This document shows, in pieces, positions 45,204-56,660 of a stretch of 64,000 bases of DNA. Every line of letters starts with the position of its first letter. The first letter of the stretch is position 1. Position numbers and translations under genes: made by a program. The DNA lies in NCBI GenBank assembly GCA_001465935.1, contig LNKV01000007.1, positions 992,001 to 1,056,000 on the forward strand, read 5' to 3'. This stretch comes from Clarireedia homoeocarpa (taxonomy: Eukaryota > Ascomycota > Leotiomycetes > Helotiales > Rutstroemiaceae). The notes beneath the pieces are model-generated. The model had not been told where the DNA came from and did no database searches. It saw only the letters and a program-made list of their open reading frames with translations.

Positions 45204-47543
45204 ATGCTTTCCGCCTCCAGAACTCGAGCCCTAGCTCGGGCTCTCCTCCATCCCCATCCTCGACAATACTCAACCTCCCAAGCTATCAAACCTATAACGT
45301 CGGTCCTCATCGCCAATCGCGGTGAGATTGCTCTGCGAGTCGGAAGAACTGCTTCAGATCTTGGAGTTCGATGCACAACGATTTATACAGATCCTGATGC
45401 GAACTCCCAACATGCGCTCTCAAGTCCTTTCGCGGTGAATCTCGGCGCTGCGAATGCGTATCTTGATGGCGAACGAATTATTTCTGTAGCTAAAGAGCAA
45501 GGCTGTGAGGCATTACATCCTGGATATGGGTTTCTGAGTGAGAACTCGGCTTTTGCGAAAAGGTGTGTGGAGGAAGGCTTGGTGTTTATTGGCCCTCCGT
45601 GGAAAGCCATTGAGGCCATGGGGAATAAGTCTAGAAGTAAAGATATCATGCTCAAGGCTGGAGTTCCCTGCATACCTGGCTATCATGGGGAGAACCAAGA
45701 ACCGGAACATCTGTTGGATGAAGCACGAAAGATTGGTTTTCCCGTCATGGTAAAAGCTGTCAAGGGAGGTGGTGGGAAGGGTATGCGAATTGCCCAGACC
45801 GAGGGCGAGTTCCTGGAGAAACTAGAGAGCGCGAAGAGTGAAGGTAGAAATTCATTTGGTGATGATGTGATGCTGGTGGAGAAATACATTGCGACCCCTC
45901 GGCATATTGAAGTACAAATCTTCGCGGATAAGCATGGTCAAGCGGTAGCACTCGGCGAGAGAGATTGCAGTCTACAAAGGAGACATCAAAAGATTTTAGA
46001 GGAAGCCCCCGCGCCGAATTTAGCAGAGGATATTAGACAAGATCTTTGGGAGAAAGCTCGTGCTGCAGCTCTTGCTGTGGGCTATGAAGGTGCTGGGACT
46101 GTAGAATGTGAGCCCATCTTCCGACCAGCCATCATAATCTACTAATCCGAATTCTAGTCATTTTCGACAACGACACGAATGAGTTCTTCTTCATGGAAAT
46201 GAATACCAGATTGCAAGTCGAGCATCCAGTAACAGAGGAGATCACAGGAGAAGATCTTGTGTCCTGGCAGTTCAAGGTTGCTGCCGGGGAACCTCTACCA
46301 CTCACTCAGGCGGAGATTGCGCAAAGAATATCGGAGCGCGGATGGGCTCTTGAAGCTCGTATTTACGCTGAGAACCCAAGTCAGAACTTCATGCCTGATT
46401 CTGGTAAACTTATTCATCTACGCACACCTCAATTATCAGAAAGTGTCCGAATTGACGCCGGATTTGTGCAAGGCGACACTGTTTCTCCTGCATATGATGG
46501 TATGATTGCAAAGCTTATTGTCAGCGGACCGACTCGAGAAGTAGCCATTCGAAAACTTTATGCGGCATTGCAAGATTATGAGGTTGTTGGACTAAGTACC
46601 AATATTGAGTTCTTGAAAAAGATTTGCAAGAGTCCTGGATTCATTAAGGGCGATGTGGAAACTGGCTACATACAAAAACATCATGACGAACTTTTTGCTA
46701 GTGAGGACGTCGAACCGGAAGCTTTTGTGCAAGCTGCCCTTGGAATTTTATCTCAAGAACTTACCTCGAGCAGCTCCAACTCAGCTCTGGGTCCACACGG
46801 GGCAGCCCTTGGATTCAGCCCTCGCAGCGAACGTCAATTCAGTTTCGCCAAACCAGTTGCACCAGGAGACAAACCAGATGTAGTCGATGTTATTGTCAAT
46901 CAGTCCGAGAAGAATCTTTTCGACATAACAGTCAAAGGAGTAGGGTTCGAGCAGTCCTATCCAAATATCATCTGCGAGCCCCAATCTTCCAAAATTTCAA
47001 CATTCTTCCCACACACTCGAATCGAGACTACTCTGGTTCGACAAGACGACAAACTGACGCTCTTCCAGCAAGGAAAGCAGGTTCAACTGCAATTGGTTAC
47101 TCCAATATGGTTCGAAAAGGCACTAGGCTTGAAGGATGTTGCAAATAGCGTTCTAGCACCAATGCCTTGTAAGGTATTGAGAAACGAGGTAAAAGAAGGA
47201 GATCAGGTTGAGAAGGATCAGCCTCTGGTCGTGTGAGTACCTTGTGATCAGCCCTTGAAGGGATCACTGTAATGCTGACAGATCATTTTATAGTATCGAG
47301 AGTATGAAGATGGAGACAGTCATTCGATCACCTCAGAAGGGAGTGGTGGCAAAGTTAGTGCATAAGGAAGGGGTGAGTAACCAAAGCTTGATAAATATAC
47401 ATTGATCCATTTCACTAACGTGAATTAGGATATATGCAAAGCTGGAACAGTGCTTGTCCTTTTTGAGGAGGTATGTATAACCTTGCCCGGTATTCTCTCA
47501 TCCTTCCTTGTTAACATGTATGTAGAACGACCAACAACCTTAG
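45204..47543 (+). CDS. Methylcrotonyl-CoA carboxylase subunit alpha, mitochondrial
   Basis: Exons 45204-46107, 46158-47232, 47294-47372, 47429-47470 and 47526-47543 encode 705 residues. An Arg-rich mitochondrial presequence (MLSASRTRALARALLHPHPR) precedes the biotin carboxylase start ITSVLIANRGEIALRVGRTA. ATP-grasp features include VKAVKGGGGKGMRIAQ, IEVQIFADKHG, ERDCSLQRRHQKILEEAPAP and, across intron 1, FIFDNDTNEFFFMEMNTRLQ followed by VEHPVTE. The C-terminal biotin-carrier domain has APMPCKVLRNEVKEGD and ESMKMET with biotinylated Lys near 665. The enzyme carboxylates 3-methylcrotonyl-CoA in leucine degradation together with a beta subunit not present here. The last exon is only 18 nt (NDQQP-stop). 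The spacing between the BC domain and the biotin domain fits MCC better than acetyl- or pyruvate carboxylase. Confidence 0.93.
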
Positions 47544-47678
47544 GGCTGAGTCGAGGCGGATGGTCAACCATGAGTGCTACGATTATATGAAGTGTATGAT
47601 GATTGTTTGATGATATAACATGCTAGATACAGAATGCGACGCATTTTAAGACTTTCTGTGCCACATGTCTGGTGATTC

Positions 47679-48938
47679 TTACAGCTTCTCGTTCCCATCA
47701 AGCGGCATTTCAACGATTTGATCTACTCCCTCATACTCCGGTAGCTGAAGGTCATATTTCTCTCTTATTTCAGGTGATACGAACCTGAGTCCATTAGTTC
47801 CTACTGGCGCTTACTGAATGAATGATGAAAGAATGCATACCTTCCACCCAAGAAATGTTTCCCTTTGAAGTGCTTGACTAAAGGTTTTGGCGCTGTTAGG
47901 CTAACCAGGCACTCGGGCATGAACTTAGCACCAGGGCCGGAAGAAGGTGGTCCTTCAGCTATATCCCATGAAGAAGGTGCGTCGATAGATGTGACCGAGA
48001 GAGAAGTTTCTTCCATGGCCGTGATGACTGACTGAAAGGGCTCGCGGACGTTTCCGGAGAACGAGAATCCTAGTGGATGAAACGGTCAATGGAATTAACA
48101 TGAGCTAAGGGGAAAGCTAAGGACGAACCGAAAATAGCGTCAAGTATGTGATCGGTTTCCTTGAGAGCAGAGGGAAAATCGTCGACGAAGGGAATGGAGA
48201 GACTTTTGAGTTGTGTCGATAGTCGCTGTGGCGGTATACTTGTTAGTTATTTCAATACGGAACTGCCTGGATGGGATATTGGCAAGGGGTCTAGAGTGCG
48301 CTGAATAAAGATTGACGAAACACCAATTTACCTGGTAAAGCTCATTGCTTCCCTGCTTCGGGTAGTAGATTGTCGGTTTGTACCCATATTGCCATAGATG
48401 TCGTGCTGCGACCAGGCCATCACCTCCTATCTTCCTGCTTAGCTTATGTCCTTTGCATTGAGATCAGAGAGATGAGAAACTCACCATTGTTTCCCGGCCC
48501 GCATGCTACTAAGATCCTTCTTCCTTTGCTCGGTGGATGAACTCGGTATACTGTTAAAATGGTTGTGAGAATTAGTTTCCATATATCACTTTGGTACATT
48601 GTGCGTATTTAGGTGAAAGGAAGACCTGCTGGAGATTGGTAATAATGGTCGACTGAATTCTCAAGGCAATGTAGATATATATCGAAAATGCAAGCAATAA
48701 TCGTGCTTAAACAAGTAAAAGGAAAACACCAAAAGGAAAGAGCATCAAACCGGCTTGCGAAACACTCAATCCAGCAAGTTCCATCAGTTGATCAAGGGAG
48801 AATGCTCCAATTGACATGAGATCCTTGTCTAGTGCAGCTGCGTTGGCTGCGGTGAGATACTACAGATCAATTAGTACTGATTTCTGCTCAATGTATCAAG
48901 ATGGTATGAGCTGGTCCTGTGCCTACTTTCGCTGCCAT
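47679..48938 (-). CDS. NAD(P)H-hydrate epimerase (YjeF N-terminal domain)
   Basis: Seven exons (48938-48927, 48859-48751, 48550-48485, 48426-48332, 48225-48129, 48069-47841, 47784-47679) encode 237 residues. The first exon is just MAAK; exon 2 continues YLTAANAAALDKDLMSIGAF and SLDQLMELAGLSVSQA. The Rossmann-like loop VACGPGNNGGDGLVAARHL follows, then DAIFGFSFSG and SIDAPSSWD, PECLVSLTAPKP and FLGGRFVSPEI, all diagnostic of the epimerase. The enzyme interconverts R and S forms of hydrated NAD(P)H so that the dehydratase can repair them. Length matches the family. It is divergent from the bS16m gene (starts 376 bp apart). Confidence 0.93.
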
Positions 48939-49314
48939 TATGAATGCGTGTGTATGCGTAATTCTGGAAAGCGTTGGAAACCCAAAGCGGTAGAAAATGT
49001 GAAGAGCGAATCAATTTCGAGCTGTGTTCAAGATGATATAGGTTGCTATAAGTATTTCGCACTTCATTCGAGATGCTCGAAATATCACATTCATTTGATT
49101 GTGTTTACTCGTATCACAAACAAACTGACATCACCACCTCCCCCTCTTGCCCCTCCTTCCACTCTCCACCTCCGCCGACAGCATCCCGCCCCGCTGGACG
49201 AAAACCCGCTACCCGGAGATTTCCCGAATTCTCGAAGTAATTTATCCTCCACCTCCCCATCTCACTGTCGCTCGACAAGCCCAAGTATATCTCAACTACC
49301 ACACCGCGCCAAAA

Positions 49315-49968
49315 ATGGTCTTACACATACGTCTGGCCCGCTTCGGTCGCAAACGAGAACCGTTTTATAATATCGTTGTTGCGCAGGCACGGTTCGTATT
49401 CTTTTTCTGCTACGGCTTTCTCAAGGCCTCTGCCGACCCAGCATTGCAATCCTTCTTAGATCTTCCTACAATTGTCTAAATGAGCTCCTCCGCGCTGTTC
49501 TCTTCCTACCAGCAAGATGAGTGAATCTCCAGTAGACTTCAAGCTGACCTCGCACAACAGGACAGCGCGCAATTCCCTCCCCCTCGAAGTCCTCGGCACA
49601 TACGATCCAATCCCCAAACTACCGCCGGATGGAGAAGGCAAGAAATTTAAAGACATACGACTTGATAGCGTGAGAGCGAAGTACTGGTTAGGAGTGGGAG
49701 CGCAGCCTACAAAGCCGGTTTGGAGGTTATTGAGCATGGTAAGTTTTGTCTTATGGGCGGTTTTGTTTTCTGGTCTGTGGGTTCGGATTGGAGATGCGTA
49801 TGTGTGAAAGAGAACGGAGAAATGGTCTGGCTCGAACAGCTATGTTGACGGGTGATACGGGAACTGGGACTGCTTAAAGACTAACAATGGACGATTTAGG
49901 TTGGATTACTGGAACCGAAATACAAGCCAAATACGATGGAGCCGGGAAAGAGTGCCACGAGGTCGTGA
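49315..49968 (+). CDS. Mitochondrial ribosomal protein bS16m
   Basis: Exons 49315-49391, 49561-49738 and 49900-49968 encode 107 residues. MVLHIRLARFGRKREPFYNI is the conserved start of the S16 family, followed by VVAQARTARN across intron 1, LEVLGTYDPIP, and the typical DSVRAKYWLGVGAQPTKPVW. The C-terminus after the second intron is VGLLEPKYKPNTMEPGKSAT. S16 is a small-subunit protein that organises the 5' domain of the mitochondrial SSU rRNA. Both introns are unusually long here (169 and 161 bp). Its promoter is shared with the NAD(P)HX epimerase gene. Confidence 0.93.
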
Positions 49969-50480
49969 TAGAGACGACGAGGTTAGGAATGGAATGCCAC
50001 TGAGATCAGATACGACGATTACAGATGGTAGAGCGCTGCTCGCGCTCCAAATTTGATACCATGCAGAAAGGAAACGGATACAAATACACAACCTCACATA
50101 CTGGGTATCGATGGGCAGGCAGGTTATCTGTATGATATGCGGAGGAATCATGGAACAAATCCTGAGGATGGATGTTAGTGTTCCTGTACAAAACGGTCAT
50201 GGATAGATGCAATGTCATTCTTCATGTAAAGGCGTTGGGAGACATAGATCACCAAATGATATTCTTCTCTTTAAGGGTATCATATTTATGAAGAATGAAT
50301 ATACATTATAGGCAGTGTCCAATTCATTGGTCTCTACAAAATGCGGTAATGACTATTCACCATCGATGTTCTAACGTTTTTGCTTGTCCCATACCATTGA
50401 ATCGTTGAAACGCCGTGCCAATCGCTGTGCCAATTTGTCGTCCAAAAAAGAAAAAAGAAAAATATGATAAGTATATGTTG
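49969..50480. other. Convergent intergenic region
   Basis: The interval holds the 3' flanks of the bS16m gene and the amino-acid transporter gene. No gene is seen. Confidence 0.4.
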
Positions 50481-52300
50481 CTAATGCCCCTGGGCAGTGA
50501 AGAATAAGTTCGTCCCTAGGCATATAGCCATGACGAATACGCCGTAGATGGCCAATGCTAAAGCAAGCTTTCGCAGAATAGTTTTGCGCCAAGGTACAGC
50601 CTTCTTCGTGGACTGTCCAAGGAGGCCTTCTTCCTCGTCATCATCAGGGTCAGTATCATCGTCTTCTTTGACCAATCGTTGGTGGTGGATAGAGTCTGGC
50701 GAAGAGATCTTATAGTAAAAAAGTCCCGGTAGAATGAAACTGATGCTTGTGCTCCCTGTGCTTCCGACATATGCAAGGACTTTATCAAGTGATGATACGG
50801 TGACAGCTGTGAAGTAACTTAATGCAATGATGACGGTAGTAATAATCGCAAATCTAGTTTCGCTGATTGTATCATTCCTCGCTACTGGTTTTACAGAGCT
50901 ACCAGCAAGTAAAGGAGCATTTCGCGCGGGTGAGCCATGGGGTGTGCTGCTTCGTTTGAGAGAGTTTGGTCGCCATTTCAGAACAGCATCAACTGATGCT
51001 CTACATGGGTGTACTTGAAGAGGATAAGAGAACATAACGAGAATGACGATAGCCGCCTTGGCGATAGTCGAAGCGGTAGAAGGGATGTCTAGAATTGTAA
51101 GTGCTGCTAGTGCCAGTATGATGATAGTCACTTACACATTCCCACAATATTGCCCTTGACACTGTTGCCAAATGACAAGTAACCAGTAATGGCGACAAGA
51201 ACATAAATAGAGGCGGCAGTGCCAATACTCGCGACAACGACGCTTGTTGTGCTGGAAAAGCTAGTTAGCAGCTTTAGAGAACTGGACATTATCAATGAGC
51301 ACTAACCGTTTTGGTGCGTTATCCTTGATCTCGTTCAGAATTGAGAACATCTGCAAACATCAGTATATCAAAGTGTCTTCACAATAGCCCTCTACTCACA
51401 TTCTGGTGGCATGTATAAGCGAAGACAATCACAGGGAAGCTCTGTAGGGTTGGGATGATTCCAGCCCATTCGATGACTCTGATCTCGCCTCGGTCGACCA
51501 TTGTGTCTCCTTTAACGAAATGATATACCACGAGGATCACAAGATATCCGATAGAGATTAGAGCCACGATACTGGTGTACTTTAGAGAATCCAAGCGCCT
51601 CAGATAAGATAGTGGAATAACCACAAACCTATACACAAGTCAGTAATACGGACATGGACGAGTGAAGAAGGCACGAGCTTACATAAATACTGTTATCCAA
51701 AACTTCCTGTCCATAAGAATTGCTACAGATTCAGCTCCCTCACTAAAGCCCCGCACAACTCCTGGCATCAGGTCTCCAATAATAATCAGGTAGCTGACCC
51801 CAACACCGAAACATTTGATAGCAATAGCCGCATCGAAAACGACTGCCGCATTCGGATACGTAATTTGTGACAGAGCGAAAAAAGAGGAGGTTCCCCTGTC
51901 AAGATATCTAGAGCACCTAGATTGTAGGTATAATCCAAATGCAGCGGTCGTACCAGACCATAGTATAATAATCGTCCCAAGCAGTATCCCCATATGTGAC
52001 ATAGCTAATGGCATGGCAAGTGTGCCGGCACCAACGACTGGGGCACGTCAGTATAGGTCTGGAGGAAGGGTTCCGCGGGGAACATACTTGTATTAAGAAG
52101 GTTGATATTACTGCTCAACCAAGATGCCTGGCCATGTCCTAGATGTTGCTCCTTGATACTTCGACTTGATTTCCTCCTGTCCCAGCGATCAGTTTACAAA
52201 CTCCGATTGTTCTCTTCCTCCTTCGTCCTGCTTACCGTGGATTGCGGCCCGAATCTGAAGAGCTACCGCTAGGGCCACCAATTGTAGCGTATGAAGACAT
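50481..52300 (-). CDS. Vacuolar-type amino-acid transporter (AVT/SLC38-like)
   Basis: Exons 52300-52236, 52176-52088, 52037-51683, 51628-51400, 51350-51307, 51251-51136 and 51088-50481 encode 501 residues. The hydrophilic N-terminus (MSSYATIGGPSGSSSDSG) is followed by WLSSNINLLNTIVGAGTLAM, the TM1 signature of AAAP/SLC38 carriers, then AMPLAMSHMG. FAYTCHQNMFSILNEIKDNA is the conserved TM5 region. About eleven TM helices are predicted by eye, with an acidic cytosolic loop (DDDTDPDDDEEEGLLG) before the last helices. Yeast relatives (Avt5-Avt7) export neutral or acidic amino acids from the vacuole. Substrate is inferred from family only. It is head-to-head with the dynactin gene at 52758. Confidence 0.88.
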
Positions 52301-52757
52301 CTTGACCTTTCACCCTCCTTCTCTTGTGTTCTCCAATGTTTCGTGGGGATTCGTCGTCGTGACGAACGCCGGTCGTGATGTGCGCCGTGAGAGCTGTCGC
52401 AAAACTGTCCTAAGCTATTATACCTTCATGTATAACCGCGCGGAAATCTGGTTCTATAGATATCCCCAATTTCGATTGTATCACTATGTTCAACGGACAT
52501 TCGTGATTATGAGACAGAAGAATGGACTAATTGAGAGCGGATGCTCCGTTGCGCAATGTGCAGTTTATCGCACCTAATTTGTCACCAGTAATATTTAAAG
52601 CGGTCGGCGGTGTTCAACCGGACGTTGCCGGTGCCAAGACAAGCCACGATCGATCAACCTTAAGAACTATCCTCAGCCTTGTAGACCAACCAAATCTTGT
52701 CTCCTTTTCCCCAGATTCCACAAAAACACCACCGATACCAGATGCAAGCCTGCGGCA

Positions 52758-53427
52758 ATGGACAACACATTCGATAAGACCGCCGTTGAGACAATTGACC
52801 TCCTAGAAGCTCGTCTGCGGAGAATAGAATATGCTGTTTGCGGTCATGTTGACAGCGCGGCTATCACAAGTTCGGAAGCATCTGCCTATGAACGGCTTTC
52901 AAATTTAGAGCACACTTTACACCAACTTGCCACGAAATCCAGAGTCATTCAAGATCTACTACACTTGCGTTGGTATCACGATTTTCAATGAATTTGAATA
53001 CTATCGCTGATAGCTTCCAGATGCAAAATATCCCGACCTCTTCCAATCCATAAGCCCCGATCAATTACCCACTTCTCTGGACACCTCAAGTATCTTATCG
53101 ATCATTCTAGCATCTGCCAGTTCATACCCATCAACCGCCTCACGATTAACCTCGATTCTTGATGTACCTGTCCCATCGGCAGCAGTTTCCGCTCAACTTA
53201 TCGAGTTACAGCCCCGAGTCGCGAAAGTTGAAGCTCTCCAAGCAGCACAAAGCGCGGATATAACGGCACTCAGACAGAGAACCGCAGCGGTGATTCAGCG
53301 TTGGTATGCTGTAGATATATTGCGAACTGGTGAAAGTTGGGCAGAGCTGGAAGGAAGAGTAGAGCAAGTAGAGCAAAAGATCCGAAGGGCAGCTTTGGTG
53401 AAGCGACTAGATGACGACACAGCATGA
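52758..53427 (+). CDS. Dynactin p24-like nuclear distribution protein Ro10
   Basis: Exon 1 52758-52968 and exon 2 53021-53427 (52-bp intron with donor GTTGGT, branch CTGATAG, acceptor CCAG) encode 205 residues. The N-terminal half is a coiled coil (DLLEARLRRIEYAVCGH, YERLSNLEHTLHQLATKS). Exon 2 contains KYPDLFQSISPDQLPTSLDT and a second coiled coil, VAKVEALQAAQSADITALRQ, then RWYAVDILRTGESWAELEGR. This resembles Neurospora Ro10 and dynactin subunit 3 (p22/p24), a small member of the dynactin shoulder needed for dynein-driven nuclear movement. The assignment rests on length, coiled-coil order and remembered C-terminal motif. Confidence 0.72.
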
Positions 53428-54040
53428 AGATGAAGTATTTCTTCTGGCAACATGAAGTTAAAGTTGCTTGAAGGTCTTGGGGACTTTAGAGGAGATGGGA
53501 AACAGGTCAAGCCGGCTCACGAGTCAAACTAGACGTCATCAGTAGGATGGGGTTAGAATACCGGACCCCTCAAGGTGACATCAAAATACCAAGACGACCG
53601 ATCATCTTTACAGTTTAGTCGATGAAACGATTATTGTAAGGCTGTATCATTGCATTGGAAGAAGATGGAACCGCCCCGGATTCTGCATGATCCGTGTCTC
53701 AGGATGAGTGTGAGCGTGAAAGTGTCCGAGCAAGCTAGAGCAGCTACGACATCATGTGTATTATTATGAGATATCTCTGTGGCATATTTGGTATGATCGT
53801 AACTCAATGAAAAGAGATGGACATGATGATGTTTTAATTGAAGTAGCAGGTTGGTAGTCTAAGCGCGATGCTTTCGGCATTCAGCTTACCCATCAGATAG
53901 AAGAACCTCGTACTTACCTGGATAGGCATATTCAGCGCATGGTGGCGATTGGTGACACTCTATTCATCGGTTTAATGACACGAATGCCCTGCATTGAACT
54001 TGTTGACTTCTATGCAAATCTTCCCTCTTTCGAAAGTATA

Positions 54041-54081
54041 AGCCACCAGCCACCAGCCACCAGCCACCAGCCACCAGCCAC
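54041..54081. repeat. 7-bp tandem repeat (CCAGCCA)
   Basis: Nearly six perfect copies occur. The overlapping minus-strand frame reads WWLVAGG repeats and is not a gene. Confidence 0.9.
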
Positions 54082-55006
54082 GATTAGAGATGTGGGGGAG
54101 GCGTTGCAGTTGTGGTAAAAGGAAAGAGATGTGCGCTTTCGGTATGGAGATGGGCAAGGACAGTGAAGTACTAAACCTTTGACCCCGCACTGTAAGCAGA
54201 AGCTTTTGAAAAGCAGGAGACGCCTCTCCCCTCAATTCCTTGATTTTCTCATGCATATCTGGACAATAGCCGACACGCTGTCCCTTATGTGACATGATGA
54301 ACAACGTTGGCTTGGTGACTGCAAACGTGTCGTTGAGACCAACGGGGCCGGGTAGCACGGGGGAGAAACGAGACATGGCAAAGCCAAAGCCAGCAAGCTC
54401 TTCATTCTATAGTTATCCCCGAAGCCAAAGGTGTTTGTAGCTGACCATTGATCACAGCATGTCGTGCTGCAGGAATTCCAAGGTCTGTGTCCACTGGTTA
54501 TGCATATTACTGCAGCATAGAAAACGAACACGGGTGCTTTGGAAGTCACCAAAAGTAATCATAGTTAAGTTATCTGGGAAGTGATTCAGGACCTGGCTGA
54601 CTGTCCGAGTGTTTTGCAAGGTATGAAACGTGAATACAAGTAGTGGACGATCCAAAAGTCCAGAAGCTGCGTATGGCCCAATGAACCCTGTCCAAGCCAA
54701 TTGAGATGAGGGAAAGGATTAAGTTGGGAAAAAAAAAGAAGAAGAAGAAAAGATTTCAAACGTCGAAGCACAAAATGGTTCTCCTTCGTTGTCGCCTTAT
54801 GGAATAAGATGGAGGATTTTGGATCCTTCAGGAGTTGTAGTTATCCTTTCGTACAGTAAGGCTAAGTACAAAGTACCACGAGTGCGTAACCCTGAGACGG
54901 ACTTCCTTCGTATGCGTAGTAAGTGGGCGAGGTGGGTTGGCTTACAGGTACCATATGGGGGAAATTGGCCGGGTAGCGTGGGAAGTGGTTTTCCAAAGGA
55001 CTGTGT

Positions 55007-55241
55007 ATACATATATACATACATACAATATACATATATACATACATACATACATACATACAATATATATACATACATACAATATACATACAATACATAC
55101 ATACATACAATACATATATAGAATACAATACATACATATATACAATACAATGCATACATATATACAATACAATACATACAATACATACAATACAATACAT
55201 ACAATACATACATACATACATACATACATACATCCATACAT
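55007..55241. repeat. TACA/ATAC tetranucleotide microsatellite, ~235 bp
   Basis: Continuous TACA-type repeats are interrupted by ATATA and AATACA variants. Open frames on both strands (YVCMYVCMY-like and TYIHTYIHT-like) are products of the repeat. Confidence 0.95.
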
Positions 55242-55725
55242 GTCTTCACCTCCGAGAGATAATTTACTTGGGCCCATCTGGCTCTATTTCGTACCGTGGT
55301 GTGTGGATAAGTCAGAAGTCAGACCTCATATTACTGTTGCATGGGCACTTTGCCGTTCGTCGGTCGTGCTCAATTCCAAGATCCCAAAGAAGCTGTTTGC
55401 ACAGCCTCGACCGTCCAGCACCCATCATTGGATTGGATTGATGGCGCGTCCTCTGTTGAATTGGCTGCAGAGAGGAGAGAGATTAATCGGCAGAGGAGAG
55501 AGAGACTAATCGGTGGAATTGAAATCGTTTTGACTTGATTGAAATCGTTCAACTTAATCGAAATCGTTTGACTTAATCTGAACTTACTACCGCAAATTAA
55601 CAAACTCACCCTCGCACTTGGCGCGAACCGGCCTCGAACTACCGTAGGAACAGGACTAACGACTTGGTAATCGGTACAGTAGCTCTCTCCGTACGAACGA
55701 GCGCATCTACCCATCTCCCCAAGTA

Positions 55726-55773
55726 GTCAGTCCCAGCACCAGCCAGTCCCAGCCAGTCCCAGCCAGTCCCAGC
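55726..55773. repeat. 10-bp tandem repeat (AGCCAGTCCC)
   Basis: About four and a half copies of AGCCAGTCCC-type units lie about 0.9 kb before the Sho1 ATG. Confidence 0.85.
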
Positions 55774-55908
55774 AAAGAGAGAAGCGTATCCGTATCGCCT
55801 TTGCGCTTTGCCTGTCGTCTCTCGCTCTCTCGCTCTCGCTCTCTCTCACACTCTCGCTCACTCACTCCCTCCCTTCCCCCTCCCTCCCTCACTCTCTCAA
55901 AACCTTTC

Positions 55909-55942
55909 ACACTTTCACCCTTTCACCCTTTCACCCTTTCAC
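55909..55942. repeat. 8-bp tandem repeat (TTTCACCC) in pyrimidine-rich tract
   Basis: Four head-to-tail copies of CTTTCACC occur within a CT-rich tract (55810-55945) upstream of SHO1, possibly promoter or leader. Confidence 0.85.
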
Positions 55943-56660
55943 ACAACTTCTTGTCTTCCTGGTCACATCCATTCATTTTTTCCTATTCGTCCAGGACCAG
56001 GATCTTTTTACACCCTCGAAACCCCAATTCGTCCTACTCTTCCTTAAACCTACACTCTCCCTCCCTCCGTCTACTTCGTACTAACTTTCAATTCGACTCT
56101 CGTGCTGTTGCACTTTCATCCCTTTTCTTCCATCTTCGCACGAGCTGCCCGCTTCAAACGCTCATAGCCGCCCCAATTCAACAACCTCAACAACAACCTC
56201 AAGTCGTCATAATAGGACTACCTTCCAATAACGTCGCTGCTACTGCTGGGCTGTGCTTAGCTATAATACCATCAATCACGCGTTGCGACTCCAAATCTGT
56301 TCGCAATTGAGCCTTTTAACGAGACGTTTTCCATATTTCGGTCACTGCACGGCAGGTGAAACATCACTTTGACGACACGACCTTTATTCTATTCTATGAA
56401 ACTCTTCAATACCTGATTTACCTTTTTTTGGTTCCATTTTCCCTCTATACTCGAAAGTACCTCCATTCGATTGAATCGAATGCCACCGTATTCGCGACGA
56501 TAATCATTCGCCGACTTAATCATATCGATTGTATATCCTCACTTCAGACATTGCATGAACTATATTCAACCTTTCGCTCTTTCTTGACATCCCGTCCCAC
56601 GTTTTGCGAATCTACCTTATGCCATCATACGGATCACTATCCTCGCCATCAATACGCAAG

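Larger units (their letters stand above)
53428..56660. other. Repeat-rich intergenic region upstream of SHO1
   Basis: Apart from the four tandem repeats listed, I see no gene. The last 0.9 kb is C/T-rich on + and may be the Sho1 promoter and long leader; it contains several upstream ATGs with short frames, so a long leader would carry uORFs. Confidence 0.4.

Noticed and set aside
53972..54376. Minus-strand frame with WWLVAGG repeats
   Set aside because: The repeats come from the 7-bp CCAGCCA tandem array and the rest has no motif.
54797..55509. Frames rich in Tyr/Cys/Met or Thr/His/Ile over the microsatellite
   Set aside because: They are translations of the TACA repeat on each strand, with no independent support.
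55610..55715. Possible minus-strand tRNA with a TTCGAG-like T loop
   Set aside because: I could not form a convincing acceptor stem or anticodon arm; likely coincidence.
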